Source: HT1-32 sp040219025 (GTDB lineage: Bacteria > Pseudomonadota > Alphaproteobacteria > Rhodospirillales > HT1-32). Taken from it: a stretch of 64,000 nt of DNA. Numbering within the stretch: the stretch's first letter is position 1; every line of letters starts with the position of its first letter. Of this stretch, positions 61,991-64,000 are shown one piece after another. Location of the stretch: contig JAVJTE010000012.1 in NCBI GenBank assembly GCA_040219025.1, forward strand, positions 153,220 to 217,219, written 5' to 3'. Under the pieces are notes generated by a model, which saw only the letters and a program-made list of their open reading frames with translations, made no database searches and was not told the DNA's origin. The translations under genes and the position numbers were made by a program.

Positions 61991-63391
61991 TCAGAGCCAG
62001 ACTGGCGAACCAGAACCCAGTGCGGGGGCCGGTTTGTCCCAGTAGGGCGGCGTCGCTTCCATTTTGATAACCGGTCCCAGATGGCGCAGGGGGCCATAGC
62101 CGGTATCCGTGCTGATCATCATGGCGTTCAGTTCGTCGTCGCTCACATCCATATTCGAATCTGTAAATTCGGCCTTTCCCTGCCGGTAGATATACATCGC
62201 GGACTGACAAAGTGAGACCCGGACATGGTACGAGCCGCCCTCCCGGGCACGCCGGGCAAGGGCCAGCAGGACGCCAAGCGCCCCGTTATAGCCGGTGGTG
62301 TAATCGCAAGCGGCTGCCGGCAGCAACTTCGGGCGGCCGTCTTCACCATTTTCCAGACATATTCCGGTCGCTGCCTGGGCCACCTGTTCCCAGCCGGCGC
62401 GATCAGACAGGGGACCCCCGGCACCATAGCAATCGATGGAAAGATATATGATGCCGGGCCGTTTTTCCGCCAGATCCGCCGGGCTCAGACCAAACCGGTC
62501 CATAATCCCCGGCCGGTAACCCTGACTGAAAACGTCGGCGTTCTTGATCAGGCGGTCGAGCGTCGCACGCTCTTCGGCGTTATTGAAATCCAGAAAACAG
62601 CTCCGCTTGCCGTGACTGGTATCGATGACATGCTCCTGCACCTGTGGCAGATGCTCTGCTGTCACCATCAGAACGTCAGCGCCGTTCTCGGCCAGTGTCC
62701 GGGCCGCAATCGGGCCGGCCAATATCCGCGTCAGGTCCAGCACCCTGATCCCGTCGAGCGGGCGCCCACCGGATGCGAACGGTATGGGGTCACTTTCGCC
62801 GATCTTCTCGATTTCGATCACGGGCTTTTGCGCCAGCCCTGCGCCATGCGGGTGCGCCATCCATTCTGCATTGGAACGGACGATCGAGCCGCAGGCCCGG
62901 GCCCCGGCGATGGCGTCATCCAGATCCTGCGCATCCCATTTTGCCATCGCCTTTGCAACCGCCCCGGGATCTGCCTCACAACCGAGCACGCCAAGCACCC
63001 GCTTTTGTAAATGCGGCAGGTTAAAGTGTGACAGAAACCAGCGACCGTCCCTGCATTGCCATGGCGCGGTCATGGAACGTGCATGTTCGCGACTTGGTGT
63101 CATGGGTGACCGTGCCCAGCCACCATCGGCAGCAGGCTTTTCAAGGTAGGTGCCACTGCGCATGGCCGCTGCGGCCTGACGGACATCAATTGCCACTTTC
63201 TGACGCGCGCCGGTCTTGAGTTCCAGAATATCGGTCACAGCGACACCCACACCGGCCAGAACGCCGGCCGCTGCCTCACCCAGCCTGAAACGTGCAGGGA
63301 TCACCGGATCCGAGCCTGAGATCGTCACCTCCCCCTCCTCCGGCAATCCAAGACCACGGACTTGCATCAGTTCTTCAAAGGCAGGTGTCAT
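61991..63391 (-). CDS. CaiB/BaiF family CoA transferase with permuted order
   Basis: 466 residues. Residues 210-405 hold the usual N-terminal part: PLDGIRVLDLTRILAGPIAA, then GYRPGIM and the D363 nucleophile in ACDYTTG. Residues 36-200, before it, resemble the family's later part: GEAAAGVLAG...QKVAIDVRQAAAAM, a WQCRDGRWFL and a NAEWMAHPHG block. So the normal back half stands in front, and residues 38-77 repeat 366-400. Such rearranged CoA transferases are known in bacteria. The start at 63391 has GAAGGA 6 bases before it. Acceptor and donor unknown. Confidence 0.83.
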   Translation of the reverse strand: MTPAFEELMQVRGLGLPEEGEVTISGSDPVIPARFRLGEAAAGVLAGVGVAVTDILELKTGARQKVAIDVRQAAAAMRSGTYLEKPAADGGWARSPMTPSREHARSMTAPWQCRDGRWFLSHFNLPHLQKRVLGVLGCEADPGAVAKAMAKWDAQDLDDAIAGARACGSIVRSNAEWMAHPHGAGLAQKPVIEIEKIGESDPIPFASGGRPLDGIRVLDLTRILAGPIAARTLAENGADVLMVTAEHLPQVQEHVIDTSHGKRSCFLDFNNAEERATLDRLIKNADVFSQGYRPGIMDRFGLSPADLAEKRPGIIYLSIDCYGAGGPLSDRAGWEQVAQAATGICLENGEDGRPKLLPAAACDYTTGYNGALGVLLALARRAREGGSYHVRVSLCQSAMYIYRQGKAEFTDSNMDVSDDELNAMMISTDTGYGPLRHLGPVIKMEATPPYWDKPAPALGSGSPVWL

Positions 63392-63788
63392 GCTCATTCC
63401 TTCACTCTTGCAGAAGCTTCCGGATTCCGCAGACCAGAATGGCAGTGCGCCACTGTTTGCAGAATGTCTCTGCATCTGTCTGCCATCGCATCACCGAACC
63501 GTCTACCCCGCAGCAGCTAAAAACAGATTCAGCTCTCATAAATCATCCGACCGGTGAGCTGCAGACGAGGTGAGAAAAATCAGAACAAATCAGTTTCACG
63601 TCAAAATTTATGAAAATATCGCACCTGTTTTAGGGATCAAACCGTGACAGAATCAATAAAATAAAACCATAATATTTGTCGTATCAGCAGGCATTACATG
63701 ACGTCAAAAAACGTTTTTAGGCCGTAAACTCATAAACGGGATTCCCAATTTATCGAGGATGTGATTCAAACTCCAAAAGGAGTTTTCG
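63392..63788. other. A/T-rich region upstream of the CoA transferase and left end of the IS
   Basis: 397 bp with no gene. The first part (to about 63580) should hold the CoA transferase promoter. From 63580 to 63720 it is very A/T-rich and includes AAAAACGTTTTT (63708-63719), a 12-bp palindrome just before the IS5-type element starts. No other RNA, repeat or site could be assigned. Confidence 0.4.
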
Positions 63789-64000
63789 ATGTCCCGATAT
63801 GACCTGACTGATTTCGAGTGGTCGGCGATAGAGCCGATCCTTCCCCGGAAATCGCGCGGCGTTCCCCGGGTTGATGACCGCCGTGTTCTCAACGGTATCT
63901 TCTGGGTTCTCCGCAGCGGCGCACCTTGGGCCGATCTTCCAGGGCGCGATGGCCCGCCGACGACCTGCTCCAAGCGCTTCCGCCGCTGGACGAAGGCCGG
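63720..64000 (+). mobile_element. Left part of an IS5-family insertion sequence (IS427-like)
   Basis: The leader GCCGTAAACTCATAAACGG (63721 onward) resembles IS5/IS427 terminal repeats. The element runs off the window and its other end is not seen, so the left boundary is approximate. Confidence 0.55.
63789..64000 (+). CDS. IS5 family transposase, N-terminal fragment
   Basis: 70 codons seen, then the window ends. The start MSRYDLTDFEWSAIEPILPR and VDDRRVLNGIFWVLRSGAPW are the typical N-terminus of IS5-group (DUF4096) transposases. An AAAGGAG ribosome site precedes the ATG. Whether the gene is one frame or two with a frameshift, as in many IS427 members, lies outside the window. Confidence 0.9.
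   Translation, partial: MSRYDLTDFEWSAIEPILPRKSRGVPRVDDRRVLNGIFWVLRSGAPWADLPGRDGPPTTCSKRFRRWTKA

Overview
The window comes from an alphaproteobacterium, order not resolved. Pointers are a MipZ-type division ATPase, a clpS-clpA pair, a def-fmt-truA run, a polyhydroxyalkanoate-granule phasin, a DUF1489 protein and GC-rich coding with short gaps and many 4-bp (ATGA) overlaps. Nearly all of it is protein coding. I see no rRNA, tRNA or CRISPR array. One insertion sequence begins at the right edge.

Layout. 1-365: the start of an MFS transporter running off the left edge, then three hairpins. 366-5833: clpS-clpA, a phasin, a SPOR-tailed D,D-carboxypeptidase and an AIG2-like protein. 5837-9451: galU-ugd-phosphomannomutase (sugar nucleotides). 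9601-13951: molybdopterin oxidoreductase, mipZ, VWA-like protein and membrane J-domain protein as one operon. 14019-18349: DUF3179 protein, divergent from FAD oxidoreductase, a circularly permuted TM1410/GH114-like exported protein and an AEC transporter. 18358-24483: FadH-like reductase, def-fmt-truA and a SulP transporter. 24548-35289: DUF4139, RmuC, acyl-CoA synthetase, LpxR-like protein, a small conserved protein, a DsbA-like isomerase, nucleoside hydrolase, an Hpt protein, an SLC13 permease, DUF1489 and a methyltransferase. 35373-49158: a large leucine/isovalerate (liu) catabolic cluster, all on the minus strand, headed by a MerR regulator with a palindromic operator. 49228-57647: gamma carbonic anhydrase, argC, a small P-loop kinase, a BCCT transporter, a methyltransferase with a divergent LysR gene, a TrmH-like methylase and a tartrate/isopropylmalate-type dehydrogenase. 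57775-63391: LysR, Tat-exported aldo/keto reductase, membrane protein, RidA, TauD dioxygenase and a permuted CaiB-like CoA transferase. 63720-64000: IS5-type transposase start.

The liu cluster is the largest functional unit. Isovaleryl-CoA dehydrogenase, both methylcrotonyl-CoA carboxylase subunits, methylglutaconyl-CoA hydratase, HMG-CoA lyase and a thiolase together take isovaleryl-CoA to acetyl-CoA. They are mixed with thioesterases, a cupin, an SDR, a second acyl-CoA dehydrogenase and a DsbA-like isomerase.

The most unusual material is: (i) a GxxExxY gene set between two oppositely oriented elements with 33-bp terminal inverted repeats, inside the liu cluster; (ii) a TM1410/GH114-like protein whose two half-barrels are in swapped order and which seems to lack the family acids; (iii) a CoA transferase whose parts are also reordered; (iv) a perfect 34-bp palindrome at 56458-56491.
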